Origin: Bolinopsis microptera
Lineage: Eukaryota; Ctenophora; Tentaculata; Lobata; Bolinopsidae
NCBI RefSeq assembly: GCF_026151205.1
Contig: NC_087075.1
Span: 2,580,359 to 2,640,358 of the forward strand
Length of the DNA stretch: 60,000 nucleotides
Direction of reading: 5' to 3'
In this document: positions 21,287-31,739 of the stretch, one piece after another
How the letters are laid out: each line of letters starts with the position of its first letter
Numbering within the stretch: the first letter of the stretch is position 1
Notes under the pieces: model-generated
Databases searched by the model: none
What the model was told of the DNA's origin: nothing
Seen by the model: the letters and a program-made list of their open reading frames with translations, nothing else
Program-made: the position numbers and the translations under genes

Positions 21287-21767
21287 TGTTCCAATGTAGT
21301 TTCTGTGGAAAGGCTTACGTCGGTCGCACTACTCGCTCTCTACGGGTTAGGACTGGAGAACATAGGGTCAAATATCGTAAACTTTTAAATGGTGATAAGG
21401 TAGATGAAACAAGTGATGAATATAGTTTGGGCTTACATTTGTTGGATCTTGGTTTTAGACAAAGGGAGGATTTTAACAAAATTTGTAATGTGTCAATTAT
21501 TGATAATTCTAGTCCTAAAACTTTAGAAGTTCGTGAACATAAATATATTCAACAACTCAAGACTTTAAAACCTTTGGGAATAAACACTATAAATGCTTTT
21601 GGCCTTCCCTTACTCCTAACATTTTTACAATTTTTAGGCTTATGTCACTGAAGATGACGCCTTGCAACATGTTTGACGATAGCCTGTAAATTGATAGTTT
21701 GATCTCAGTTTTTACAACAAATCATCTAGCTTGATTGATTCAAAGGGAGAATTAAATTCCTCTGTTG
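21287..21767 (+). mobile_element. Penelope-like element, partial upstream copy (GIY-YIG end and 3' tail)
   Basis: Repeats the 3' end of the following element (24490-25054). It encodes an intact GIY-YIG C-terminus: FQCSFCGKAYVGRTTRSLRV, then the conserved SLGLHLLDLGFRQREDFN and EVREHKYIQQLKTLKPLGIN. The tail (GATGACGCCTTGCAACATGT onward) runs without a break into the 5' part of the next copy, so this acts as the left pseudo-LTR. Relative to 24490-25054 it lacks ~85 bp. Confidence 0.85.
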
Positions 21768-24700
21768 CTCAATCTTCGGGTACTACATTAACATATCACT
21801 GCATGATACTGAATGACGAGAAGCTTTCAGACGTTGGACCCTCCCAGTCCAACGTGCCCCAGTTGAATAGGATATTGCCATTACCCTACGAGAGCTACTC
21901 ACCATATCAGCAGTTGTATATACTGAGAGAAAAACTCAATTTCCTACGATCTTGTACTACTCTTAGACGGCGCCCCTCCACACTACGGATCAGTGGTGCT
22001 AACGCTATTAAAGATGACCTCAAATTGTTCCATTTTTCTCAACTAGAGACTAGATTACTTGGTTATGCTATCAAAAACAAGCTCAATGAGATCACATCCC
22101 TTAGCAAGAAAGTTAATTCAGAAGAATTGGACCTAACCCCCATGCCACCAAAAGAACGGACCACCCTAAGAAAGCATTTTTACAAAAAAATCAGTTTCTA
22201 TAAACTCCAAGAAAGACTCCAGACATACTTAGAGTTTTGAGTGACCGAAAAGATAAAAACTATAAAAGACGTGAGAACCAAAGACAGCGAAAAACAGAAA
22301 AGGAAGCTCGAAAGGCCTTAGACGAAGGCAGTGTCGTGATACTAGTGGATGTGGGAGAAGAAGTTCCACTTGAAGCGATAGCAGTACTGAACAAAGGGCT
22401 AGGATTTGTACCAACCCTAAAGGTTGACACTGAGGAGTCTCGTCTGGAAATGCGCTTAACAGTGAACAGAATCATAACTGCCTCAACAAGAAGCCTCAAC
22501 AGCTCACCTACAACATCATGTGAGGACCTATCAACGCTTGTTTTGGAACAGACCGGCCCAGCTGGACTACCTCCACAACTATCAAGGAAGTACTACGGAA
22601 GAAAGCCCCCAAGTGAGGACCAACCCATCAATGAGATTATAAACACCATGGCAGCGGAATTAGATCAGAAACTCATTAGAGGATCTAAAACTAATCTACA
22701 GCCTGGAAATCTCAACAAGATGGAGTCCCGTGGCCTCAAATGGTTAGAAAGAATGATCAAACATGAAAAACTTGCAATAGTTGCAGCTGACAAAGGTGGA
22801 GCCGTGTTACTAGTGGACCCAGCTATGCTAAAGCGAAAAACACAGGAAAAGCTCGACAACCCCCTATTGTACAAAAAGCTCGCTAAAGACCCAACACAAG
22901 ATCTACACCAGGAACTATTTGATTTATGGATCGAGGGAAAAAAGAAAAACTTTGTTACACCAAAAGAAGCCCAAAACATCATGGGTATAACCAACAATTT
23001 GAACAGTGATGGTACAGTTACTAACAATAAGAGTACCTCTTCCCACTTCAAACCTGATAAAGCTTATTTCTACCACACTCTAAAGATCCACAAGCTTCAA
23101 AAGGAAGACCTTAAACCAGGAGTCGAGCCCCCTTCAGGCTAATCACGGCACTTCAAGATGGAATCACAAAACGCAGTGATGTTTTCCTCGCTAGCCAATA
23201 CCTGAAGGATCTTGAAAAGGATTTCTGCTCTGACCTTTTGACTGACAACACCGATGCCCTTCAATGGTTGGAATTCGTGGATAGTGAACATTCCCCAGTA
23301 CAGAAGAAAGGCTTCAGATCGTTTACCTACGACTTTAAGGCGCTCTATGACTCTGTAACACCACCCCTCGTTATAGAGGCCTTGAGGTCCGCTATGTCAT
23401 CATGTAGAGAGGATTGGTCTGAAAACTTCTGCCAATGGCTCACACAACTGGTGGAATTAAGCCTCCGATCCTCTGTTGGGGTGTTCGATCAAAATTTGTT
23501 CATACAGCTCATTGGTATCCCTACGGGTGGATCAATATGTGTCCAAATCGCAAACATAGCAGTCTACTACCTAATGAACAAATGTGTTTATAGTAACCCA
23601 GAGCTCATGAAGAAGATCGTATCAGCCAGGCGTTACATTGACGACGGAACAGGTTTGTTTGAGGGAACTACAGATGAGTTCAAAATTTGGATTGCAGATG
23701 TCAACAAAGCACTCCTTCCCCATGGACTTATCATTAATGAGTACCAAATAGAAGATCCTCGTAAATACGTATCTTTCCTTGACATAATGTTCACTTTCGA
23801 TTCCTTGGGCTCCTTCCAAACGGATTTGTTTATAAAGAAAACGGACTCTCGTTCATACCTACACTTTAAAAGCTCCCACCCAAACCATAACTATTCCGGT
23901 ATCGTGTACTCTCAATGCCTTAGACTCAGAAGGATCATCAACTGCCAAGAACGCCTCAAAGAACACCTCGCCAACCTCAAAAAAGCCTTCCTTGCTGCGT
24001 GTTACCCTAGGAAAATGGTTGAGAACATTAGTAATAAGGTTCTCAATTCGATAACTATAAGATCACTGTTACGCAAAGTTCAGACTCCTGATGACCAGAC
24101 ATCTTTACACCTTCCAATCAGGGTCATATCTACTTATGGTAGTGATGATGATCTGGTGTCTGTGACTAAGAAGTATGAAGAACACCTCTCAAGAACAAGG
24201 AGTTTCAGTGAAAGTGACACTGTTGAAACATCCCAAGAGACCTCCTCAACAGCTTCCACGCCTAGGAAGAAAATATTCAGTTACACCAAGAAGACAGGGC
24301 CAAGCCTAAAATCTCGCCTCGTCAAATTGAAAGAACTTGCTTTAGGAGCTAAACATGGTCCAACAAGCAAATGCCATATGCCAAGATGCAAATGCTGCGA
24401 ACTTGTCAAATGCAGCCATGAATTCAAAGTGAACGGCAAGAAGGTTAAAGCTTCCCCTGGAAACTGCCTGAGTTACAACATCATATATCTGTTCCAATGT
24501 AGTTTCTGTGGAAAGGCTTACGTCGGTCGCACTACTCGCTCTCTACGGGTTATGACTGGAGAACATAGGGTCAAATATCGTAAACTTTTAAATGGTGATA
24601 AGGTAGATGATAAGATGAAACAAGTGATGAATATAGTTTTGGCTTACATTTGTTGGATCATGGTTTTAGACAAAGGGAGGATTTTAACAAAATTTGTAAT

Positions 24701-25054
24701 GTGTCAATTATTGATAATTCTAGTCCTAAAACTTTAGAAGTTTCGTGAACATAAATATATTCAACAACTCAAGACTTTAAAACCTTTGGGAATAAACACT
24801 ATAAATGCTTTTGGTCTTCCCTTACTCCTATTCCTAACATCTTAATTTTAATCATATAACCGTTTTAAGAGTGTTCAGATTTTTAAAGGAATTTTGGGTT
24901 TTACTAACTTTTTACAATTTTTAGGCTTATGTCACTGAAGATGACGCCTTGCAACATGTTTGACGATAGCCTGTAAATTGATAGTTTGATCTCAGTATTT
25001 ACAACAAATCATCTAGCTTGATTGATTCAAAGGGAGAATTAAATTCCTCTGTTG
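21690..25054 (+). mobile_element. Penelope-like retroelement (RT + GIY-YIG), full-length but frameshifted
   Basis: Segment 1 (21731-22240) is the N-terminal region. Segment 2 (to 23142) carries LKVLSDR-like VLSDRKDKNYKRR, GLKWLERMIKHEKLAIVAAD, then KGGAVLLVD and AYFYHTLKIHKL. Segment 3 (about 23150-24737) has LITALQDGITKRSDVFLAS, DLEKDFCSDLL, RT boxes FTYDFKALYDSV, GIPTGGSICVQIANIAVYYL and ARRYIDDGTG (YIDD), LDIMFTF, then a Cys/His cluster (CHMPRCKCCELVKCSHEF) and GIY-YIG (IIYLFQCSFCGKAYVGRTTR). Frame changes near 22215, 23140 and 24610 inactivate it; the last adds 4-5 bp within the nuclease relative to the upstream copy. Bounded by a partial copy head-to-tail, the usual layout for Penelope elements. 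Confidence 0.9.
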
Positions 25055-25454
25055 GTATAAGTATAACCTATATTGCATAAGTAAAGGAGCCGTCAAAGAA
25101 AAATCCATACTGATACATTTATACAGTACGGAGCTAGATGATTTGATATATTCCTCGAATGAGTGGTAATACCATTAGTAAAAGAATTATTTCAATCAGG
25201 CACTCAGTGACTGAGCTATAAAGGCCAAGGTATGTACACTGAATTTTACAGTTTGTTTTAGCCCATCTGTAATTAAAAATTAGAAACCGAAAGATTGCTA
25301 TTGGACACGCACTTCAATATTTTCTCCATCAAGAGGGTGTCTCCCTCGTCTAGCTGAAACAACCGTCCACGTCGAAAACAAAACTTGAAAAGAAAGGCTT
25401 CTGGTTAGAGTCTTGAGATTACCTTGGGACCCTACGCTATAATGTTGATAAAGA
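25055..25454. other. Non-coding, nothing recognised
   Basis: Contains GGAGCTAGATGATTTG (25135-25150), the reverse complement of the ACAAATCATCTAGC block in the Penelope tail (25006-25019). Otherwise no features. Confidence 0.4.
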
Positions 25455-25633
25455 GAGATTCGGCGGAATGACTGGCTGAATGCCGCCCAGTAATCTTGAG
25501 AATGAGATCAAGTTCAACCGACGAAGTACCAATGATGCACTCGGACTAGGGCGTATTATTCGTTCCACCTCAAATCTTTGAGTTTGGTCAGAAGTTACTG
25601 GGCCGCGCTCAGCCTGTCATTCCGCCGAATCTC
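25455..25633. mobile_element. MITE with ~40-bp terminal inverted repeats
   Basis: Left end GAGATTCGGCGGAATGACTG..CCCAGTAA (25455-25494) pairs with right end TTACTGGG..TGTCATTCCGCCGAATCTC (25594-25633). 179 bp in total, no coding capacity. A single related arm lies at 14195-14232. Confidence 0.85.
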
Positions 25634-25937
25634 CATTTTATTATTTCAATATTTATATTGAATATATTCAATATTTTGTTTGTGAACATAATAGCCTGAG
25701 GTCCCCAGGTAAGGTCAGAAGTAGAACGGACTCGACGATCATTCCTTTGGGGGACTCCTAAGAACGCAAATCATATGGACAATGGACATGGTGGACGCGG
25801 AGCATTGGGTAATCGACGGTACCTTCAAATTCTTACCTTATTTTTTCTGCACCAGATTGGCTGCCATTGTTGCAACATAAACAATAAAGATCGAGTATTT
25901 GATTTTGTTCGGTATTGCGAAATACTACTACTAGAGC
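25634..25937. other. Non-coding, nothing recognised
   Basis: A+T-rich start (ATTTATATTGAATATATTCA). The short frame 25775-25969 has no recognisable motif. Confidence 0.4.
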
Positions 25938-26147
25938 TTGGACCGCTGCCAGTGTCTCTTTTTCCTTAACGGGTGATACTCGTAAAATATATGTTCCATA
26001 TTGATATATTGGGACCGTCGACGAGTCCAACTCGGCGCGCGTCCTGGTAGGTTGTAAACCTACAACTTTTTCCCAAACAAAAGGAAATGATATTAATTTG
26101 AATAACCGTCCGCAAATGCAAAATGATACCGAGAATAAAATCGGTCG
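25938..26147 (+). repeat. Dispersed repeat DR1, copy 3, split by a 100-bp insertion
   Basis: GGACCGCTGCCAGTGTCTCT at the left and GGAAATGATATTAATTTGAA to AAAATCGGTCG at the right make up one DR1 copy, interrupted by 25966-26065 with CTTTTTCC on both sides (25958-25965, 26066-26073). The right end abuts a truncated family B element. Confidence 0.8.
25966..26065. mobile_element. 100-bp insertion with 8-bp target duplication
   Basis: Flanked by perfect CTTTTTCC repeats; the empty site is seen in DR1 copy 1. Termini TTAACGGG / CCTACAA carry at most a few matching inverted bases; near the right end is the small palindrome GTAGGTTGTAAACCTAC. The 8-bp duplication suggests mobilisation by a hAT-type transposase. 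Confidence 0.65.
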
Positions 26148-26618
26148 TTGTCATGACTACTAGGCTCAATGCAGCGTGCGAAAGGTAAACTTGATGTGAC
26201 GCGCGACGCCAAACGTGCTGTTGAAAATCTATCACCTCTAGCAAGCCCAGCAGGCGGTAAGGTTTTCTGGGTGTGTGATAGAGCTAGCTGAGAGTTTATA
26301 GTTCAGCTGCAGAAGAAAGCAGCAGGAAGGGGGGTGAGAAGGGGGGGAGGTGCAGGGAGGTAGGGGGATGTTTTGCGATATAAGAATTATAATTTCGGCG
26401 GAAAATGTATGAAGTTTTAAAAGTAGATTTTGAGGCTGAAGATCGCGTTTTTACCTGCCCATCATGGATCAGGAGTCCCCTTTCATGTTGGCGAAATTCT
26501 CTACTTTCTTTTGATATTTTAAAATTGAAATTTGACTTGATTGGTGGAGAGTTATGGTTTGTCAAAGTGAACGTTTTAAAATGAAAGCGCAAATTATTTT
26601 AAACGCGCGTAGGTTCGG

Positions 26619-26948
26619 CCCAGGAAACCCTACCGGCTGGGGTATATCTCCAAAAGTAAAATAAATAGAACCTTCCGGTTGTCAACAAAATGTCCGTCTC
26701 GTAAATTTAAAGTTGGCTCCCCAGGAGCACAATTTGGGACAACTTAAATTTTGAATTAAACCAAAAAGTTTGATTTTGGGCTAAATAAAATATCACAGCT
26801 TTTAAACTTTGCGAAGTAATGTCGTTGTCATGACTACTAGGCTCAATGCAGCGTGCGAAAGGTAAACTTGATGTGACGCGCGACGCCAAACGTGCTGTTG
26901 AAAATCTATCACCTCTAGCAAGCCCAGCAGGCGGTAAGGTTTTCTGGG
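26619..26948. mobile_element. TIR element, family B, copy 2 (330 bp)
   Basis: Left terminus CCCAGGAAACCCTACCGGCT and right terminus AGGCGGTAAGGTTTTCTGGG are imperfect inverted repeats. No coding capacity. The terminal sequence parallels family A (1046-1416). Confidence 0.8.
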
Positions 26949-27291
26949 TGTGTGATAGAGCTGAGAGTTTATAGTTCAGCTGCAGAAGAAAGCAGCAGGA
27001 AGGGGGGTGAGAAGGGGGGGAGGTGCAGGGAGGTAGGGGGATGTTTTGCGATATAAGAATTATAATTTCGGCGGAAAATGTATGAAGTTTTAAAAGTAGA
27101 TTTTGAGGCTGAAGATCGCGTTTTTACCTGCCCATCATGGATCAGGAGTCCCCTTTCATGTTGGCGAAATTCTCTACTTTCTTTTGATATTTTAAAATTG
27201 AAATTTGACTTGATTGGTGGAGAGTTATGGTTTGTCAAAGTGAACGTTTTAAAATGAAAGCGCAAATTATTTTAAACGCGCGTAGGTTCGG

Positions 27292-27621
27292 CCCAGGAAA
27301 CCCTACCGGCTGGGGTATATCTCCAAAAGTAAAATAAATAGAACCTTCCGGTTGTCAACAAAATGTCCGTCTCGTAAATTTAAAGTTGGCTCCCCAGGAG
27401 CACAATTTGGGACAACTTAAATTTTGAATTAAACCAAAAAGTTTGATTTTGGGCTAAATAAAATATCACAGCTTTTAAACTTTGCGAAGTAATGTCGTTG
27501 TCATGACTACTAGGCTCAATGCAGCGTGCGAAAGGTAAACTTGATGTGACGCGCGACGCCAAACGTGCTGTTGAAAATCTATCACCTCTAGCAAGCCCAG
27601 CAGGCGGTAAGGTTTTCTGGG
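27292..27621. mobile_element. TIR element, family B, copy 3 (330 bp)
   Basis: Same termini and length as 26619-26948, in the same orientation. The tandem array ends exactly at its right terminus. A right-end fragment (copy 1) lies at 26144-26271. Confidence 0.8.
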
Positions 27622-28680
27622 TTGGATCAGACAGATATGGTTAAGGAAAAATCACGGTGAAAGTATTGCTAGGATTCCATCGAAAAACTTGTATCACGTT
27701 GCGACCCCCACGGTCGTTTCACTATGGTCTTGACGATACAGGGGGAGCCGCGCACTTCGTGCGCGGCGGGTCATACAACGTATGACAACGAAAAACCACG
27801 TAGCAAAGTATTCTACATTAAATTTAATGAAGCAAAATGAAAAAAGAACACCAGAACTAAAGATAGATAAGAATATAGTGCCCCCAATTCTCTCGAAGTG
27901 ACTTGAGCGTATAAACAAAAGCGTGGCAATCTGTAAATAGGGGGTGCACCATAAAAATAAACTTGCTCGGATTTTTAAAATTTCTGTACCATTGTTTTCT
28001 AGAGACTGTGAGAATTTTCACAATACCAAATTTGTCATACCTTTTTGGAAAGATCAGTGAGTTTCGCCTAGATGCCATATTTGATGGTGCGCGGCTTTTG
28101 GAGCAAAATTAGCTGTAAAAGTCGCGTAATTTGACCTAATTTGACCAAATTCGTTGATTTTTGTCGTATTATTTGGATGTATCTTCAGTTCCTTGAATGA
28201 GATCATTCTGAAAATTGGCAACGACCTTCCAATAAGGCTTTCACAACTGTCCGAAAAATTTGGTGGATATCGGAGTTGATATAGTGATAAAAATGGGGCG
28301 AAATACGCTGATTTTAGCTGTAACATAATGTTTGATGGTTGGATATGCTTTAAACTTTTCGGACAATTTCCTTGTAAGTCTATGAGTAAGCTTACTAATT
28401 TTTGTTGCAATCAGAGGTCGGGAAGAATACTTAATATCTATTTGTTTGAAGAAAATTGTGCTGGCCGAAATTAGCGCTAAAAAACCATCCTACAGTCGGC
28501 ACACGCGGCTCACTGTCGATGGCGCACTACCTACTGTAAAACTTGATTTAATTGATAATGCAAGCATCGATTGCATGCTTGAAGGATAATATTAATGTAT
28601 TCTAAATTTCTTAATAATTTCTTCTAGTCTAAATGACCCGAGGCAAATAACTGCGAAGTAAAAGTTGTACTTAGCTTTAA
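27622..28680. other. Non-coding; one GC-rich hairpin and a dispersed repeat
   Basis: Hairpin GCCGCGCAC-TTC-GTGCGCGGC at 27747-27767 in otherwise A+T-rich DNA. 28460-28535 repeats 13887-13963. A 118-residue - strand frame (28054-28410) has no recognisable motif. Confidence 0.45.
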
Positions 28681-29786
28681 AGGCGGTGAATAATTCTCGA
28701 ACTTGAGTCATATAAATCGGTATCCGTATAATTAAATAACGGGGTCCGGCCGACTCTACGGCGTAAGACTCTACGGCGGGTTAGGGTTGAAGTCTTACGC
28801 CGTAGAGTCCCGGACTGGCCGGACCCATAACTATAAGTAACATATAATTATAAATATATTTGTAGTTGTACCGAAACCCAAAATTGGGAAGATCAGCGTA
28901 CCATCGCCAGAGTCTCATTTTTGGATGTTTATTTTAATTGAAAGTACGATATTTTTGAAGATCGAATAAGTACATATCTCTATTTTTATTTAGTCTGGCG
29001 GAGACAAAAAAGAAATACACTAATTTTAGGTAAACATTATATAAAAATTGATTGAGGATCTTTGAAATGGAAAAGGCGGTGAATAATTCTCGAACTTGAG
29101 TCATACTCATATAAATCGGTATAAATAACGGGGTCCGGACTCTACGGCGTAAGACTCTACGTATACGGCGGGTGAGGGTTGGAGTCTAGCTTACGCCGTA
29201 GAGTCCCAGACTGGCCGGACCCATAACTATAAGTAACATATAATTATAAATATATTTCAATTTGTAGTTGTACCGAAACCCAAAATTGGGAAGATCAGTG
29301 TATACCATCGCCAGAGTCTCATTTTTGGATGTTTATTTTAATTGAAAGTACGATATTTTTGAAGATCGAATAAGTACATATCTCTATTTTTATTTAGTCT
29401 GGCGGAGACAAAAAAGAAATACACTAATTTTAGGTAAAAATTATATAAAAATTGATTGAGGATCTAATTTGAAATGGAAAAGGCGGTGAATAATTCTCGA
29501 ACTTGAGTCATATAAATCGGTATAATTATAAATAACGGGGTCCGGACTCTACGGCGGGTTAGGGTTGGAGTCTTACGCCGTAGAGTCCCGGACTGGCCGG
29601 ACCCATAAGTAACATATAATTATAAATATATTTGTAGTTGTACCGAAACCCAAAATTGGGAAGAGCGTACCATCGCCGGTCTCATTTTTGGATGTTTATT
29701 TTAATTGAAAGTACGATATTTTTGAAGATCGAATAAGTACATATCTCTATTTTTATTTAGTCTGGCGGAGACAAAAAAGAAATACC
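28681..29786. repeat. Satellite array, ~400-bp units, each with a hairpin element
   Basis: Units begin AGGCGGTGAATAATTCTCGA at 28681, 29073 and 29481 (periods 392 and 408); the third is cut near 29786. Each unit holds a ~70-95-bp hairpin, GGGTCCGG..ACTCTACGGCGTAAGACT paired with AGTCTTACGCCGTAGAGTCC..CCGGACCC, with GGGTTAGGGTTG (or GGGTGAGGGTTGG) in the loop. Hairpins: about 28742-28826, 29131-29222, 29537-29604. The rest of the unit (ACCGAAACCCAAAATTGGGA.., TTAGTCTGGCGGAGACAAAA) is conserved. A partial fourth unit is at 33092-33380. Confidence 0.9.
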
Positions 29787-29926
29787 ATATAATACCAACA
29801 ACTCTAAACGTTCGAATTTTTTGATGAAATTTTGTTTCCTAAGCACTGAGGTACCAACTCCGACGGTGCAATAATTATTTTGAAAAAATTTATATTTTTT
29901 ATAGCTTTTTCGACCCGTACTTTTAA

Positions 29927-30078
29927 AAGTTCATTGTTGGAGCTTGCTTTTTTGGAACATTGCATCGTACTTTTAAAAGTACATCATATTTGAATGATGT
30001 ACTTTTAAAAGTACGGGTTTAATAAATAATGTACTTTTAAAAGTACGGGTTTAATGAATAGTGTACTTCTGGAGGTAC
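29927..30078. repeat. Cluster of 16-bp palindromes, left side
   Basis: The perfect palindrome GTACTTTTAAAAGTAC occurs at 29967-29982, 29999-30014 and 30031-30046, with variants at 29927-29942 (one change) and 30063-30078 (GTACTTCTGGAGGTAC). Spacing is about 32 bp between successive copies from 29967 to 30078. The cluster abuts the 39-bp minisatellite. Confidence 0.9.
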
Positions 30079-30091
30079 GTTACTTAATTAA

Positions 30092-31739
30092 ACAGAGGCT
30101 GAGACAATTCTAGAGGAGGCTGAGACAATTCTAGAGGAACAGAAGAGAGTAGCAGAAGCTGAGCGTATTTTAGAGGAACAGAAGAGAGTAGCAGAAGCTG
30201 AGCGTATTTTAGAGGAACAGAAGAGAGTAGCAGAAGCTGAGAGAGTTCTAGAGGAACAGAAGAGAGTAGCAGAAGCTGAGCGTATTCTAGAGGAACAGAA
30301 GAGAGTAGCAGAAGCTGAGAGAGTTCTAGAGGAGCAGAAGAGAGTAGCAGAAGCTGAGAGAGTTCTAGAGGAGCAGAAGAGAGTAGCAGAAGCTGAGCGT
30401 ATTCTAGAGGAACAGAAGAGAGTAGCAGAAGCTGAGAGAGTTCTAGAGGAGCAGAAGAGAGTAGCAGAAGCTGAGAGAGTTCTAGAGGAGCAGAAGAGAG
30501 TAGCAGAAGCTGAGCGTATTCTAGAGGAACAGAAGAGAGTAGCAGAAGCTGAGAGAGTTCTAGAGGAACAGAAGAGAGTAGCAGAAGCTGAGCGTATTCT
30601 AGAGGAACAGAAGAGAGTAGCAGAAGCTGAGAGAGTTCTAGAGGAACAGAAGAGAGTAGCAGAAGCTGAGAGAGTTCTAGAGGAGCAGAAGAGAGTAGCA
30701 GAAGCTGAGCGTATTCTAGAGGAACAGAAGAGAGTAGCAGAAGCTGAGAGAGTTCTAGAGGAACAGAAGAGAGTAGCAGAAGCTGAGAGAGTTATAGAGG
30801 AACAGAAGAGAGTAGCAGAAGCTGAGAGAGTTCTAGACTCTAGAGGAACAGAAGAGAGTAGCATAAGCTGAGCGTATTCTAGAGGAACAGAAGAAGGTAG
30901 CAGAAGCTGAGCGTATTCTAGAGGAACAGAAGAGAGTAGCAGAAGCTGAGAGAGTTCTAGAGGAACAGAAGAGAGTAGCAGAAGCTGAGAGAGTTGTAGA
31001 GGAACAGAAGAGAGTAGCAGAAGCTGAGAGAGTTCTAGAGGAACAGAAGAGAGTAGCAGAAGCTGAGAGAGTTCTAGAGGAGCAGAAGAGAGTAGCAGAA
31101 GCTGAGAGAGTTCTAGAGGAACAGAAGAGAGTAGCAGAGGTGGAGAGAATTCTAGAGGAACAGACGAGAGTAGCAGAAGCTGAGAGAGTTCTAGAGGAGC
31201 AGAAGTGAGTAGCAGAAGCTGAGCGTATTCTAGAGGAACAGAAGAGAGTAGCAGAGGTGGAGAGAATTCTAGAGAAACAGACGAGAGTAGCAGAAGCTGA
31301 GAGAGTTCCAGAGGAGCAGAAGAGAGTAGCAGAAGCTGATTGTATTCTAGAGGAACAGAAGAGAGTAGCAGAGGTGGAGAGAATTCTAGAGAAACAGACG
31401 AAAGTAGCAGAAGCTGAGAGAGTTCTAGAGGAACAGAAGAGAGTAGCAGAAGCTGAGCGTATTCTAGAGGAACAGAAGAGAGTAGCAGAGGTGGAGAGAA
31501 TTCTAGAGAAACAGACGAGAGTAGCAGAAGCTGAGAGAGTTCTAGAGGAGCAGAAGAGAGTAGCAGAAGCTGAGAGAGTTCTAGAGGAACAGGAGAGAGT
31601 AGCAGAAGCTGAGAGAGTTCTAGAGGAGCAGAAGAGAGTAGCAGAGGTGGAGAGAGTTCTAGAGGAACAGAACAACTCAGCTGAGGAAATGCATAGACAA
31701 CAAGGAAAGGAATCTTATGTTGGAACAGCAGATTGCTGA
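30092..31739 (+). pseudogene. 39-bp minisatellite encoding 13-residue charged repeats; frame broken
   Basis: About 40 tandem units. The + strand reading is AERVLEEQKRVAE repeated, a Glu/Arg/Lys/Leu-rich sequence with strong coiled-coil character. It is open without an ATG from 30092 to a stop at 30869 (~259 codons). A 7-bp insertion near 30836 changes frame; the new frame has TAA at 30864 and TGA at 31206 and is then open to the end (EEQNNSAEEMHRQQGKESYV.., stop at 31737-31739). Later units change to VERILEKQTRVAE. Unit types alternate (AERI/AERV), showing higher-order duplications. It could be an exon of a coiled-coil gene with lesions, or a non-coding satellite. The 554-codon open frame on the opposite strand is a by-product of the repeat. 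Confidence 0.6.

Larger units (their letters stand above)
26144..27621. repeat. Tandem array, ~675-bp period, ~2.2 units
   Basis: The block GTCGTTGTCATGACTACTAG begins at 26144, 26821 and 27494 (periods 677 and 673). Each full unit consists of a 330-bp family B element and a ~343-bp spacer containing the G-rich run AAGGGGGGTGAGAAGGGGGG. The copies are almost identical, differing by a 4-bp CTAG indel in the spacer. The first unit lacks the left part of the element. Likely formed by unequal exchange between elements. Confidence 0.9.

Noticed and set aside
26296-27265. Two identical 98-codon - strand frames (26296-26592 and 26969-27265)
   Set aside because: They are the two copies of the tandem array spacer; identity reflects recent duplication, not conservation of a protein. 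No motif seen.
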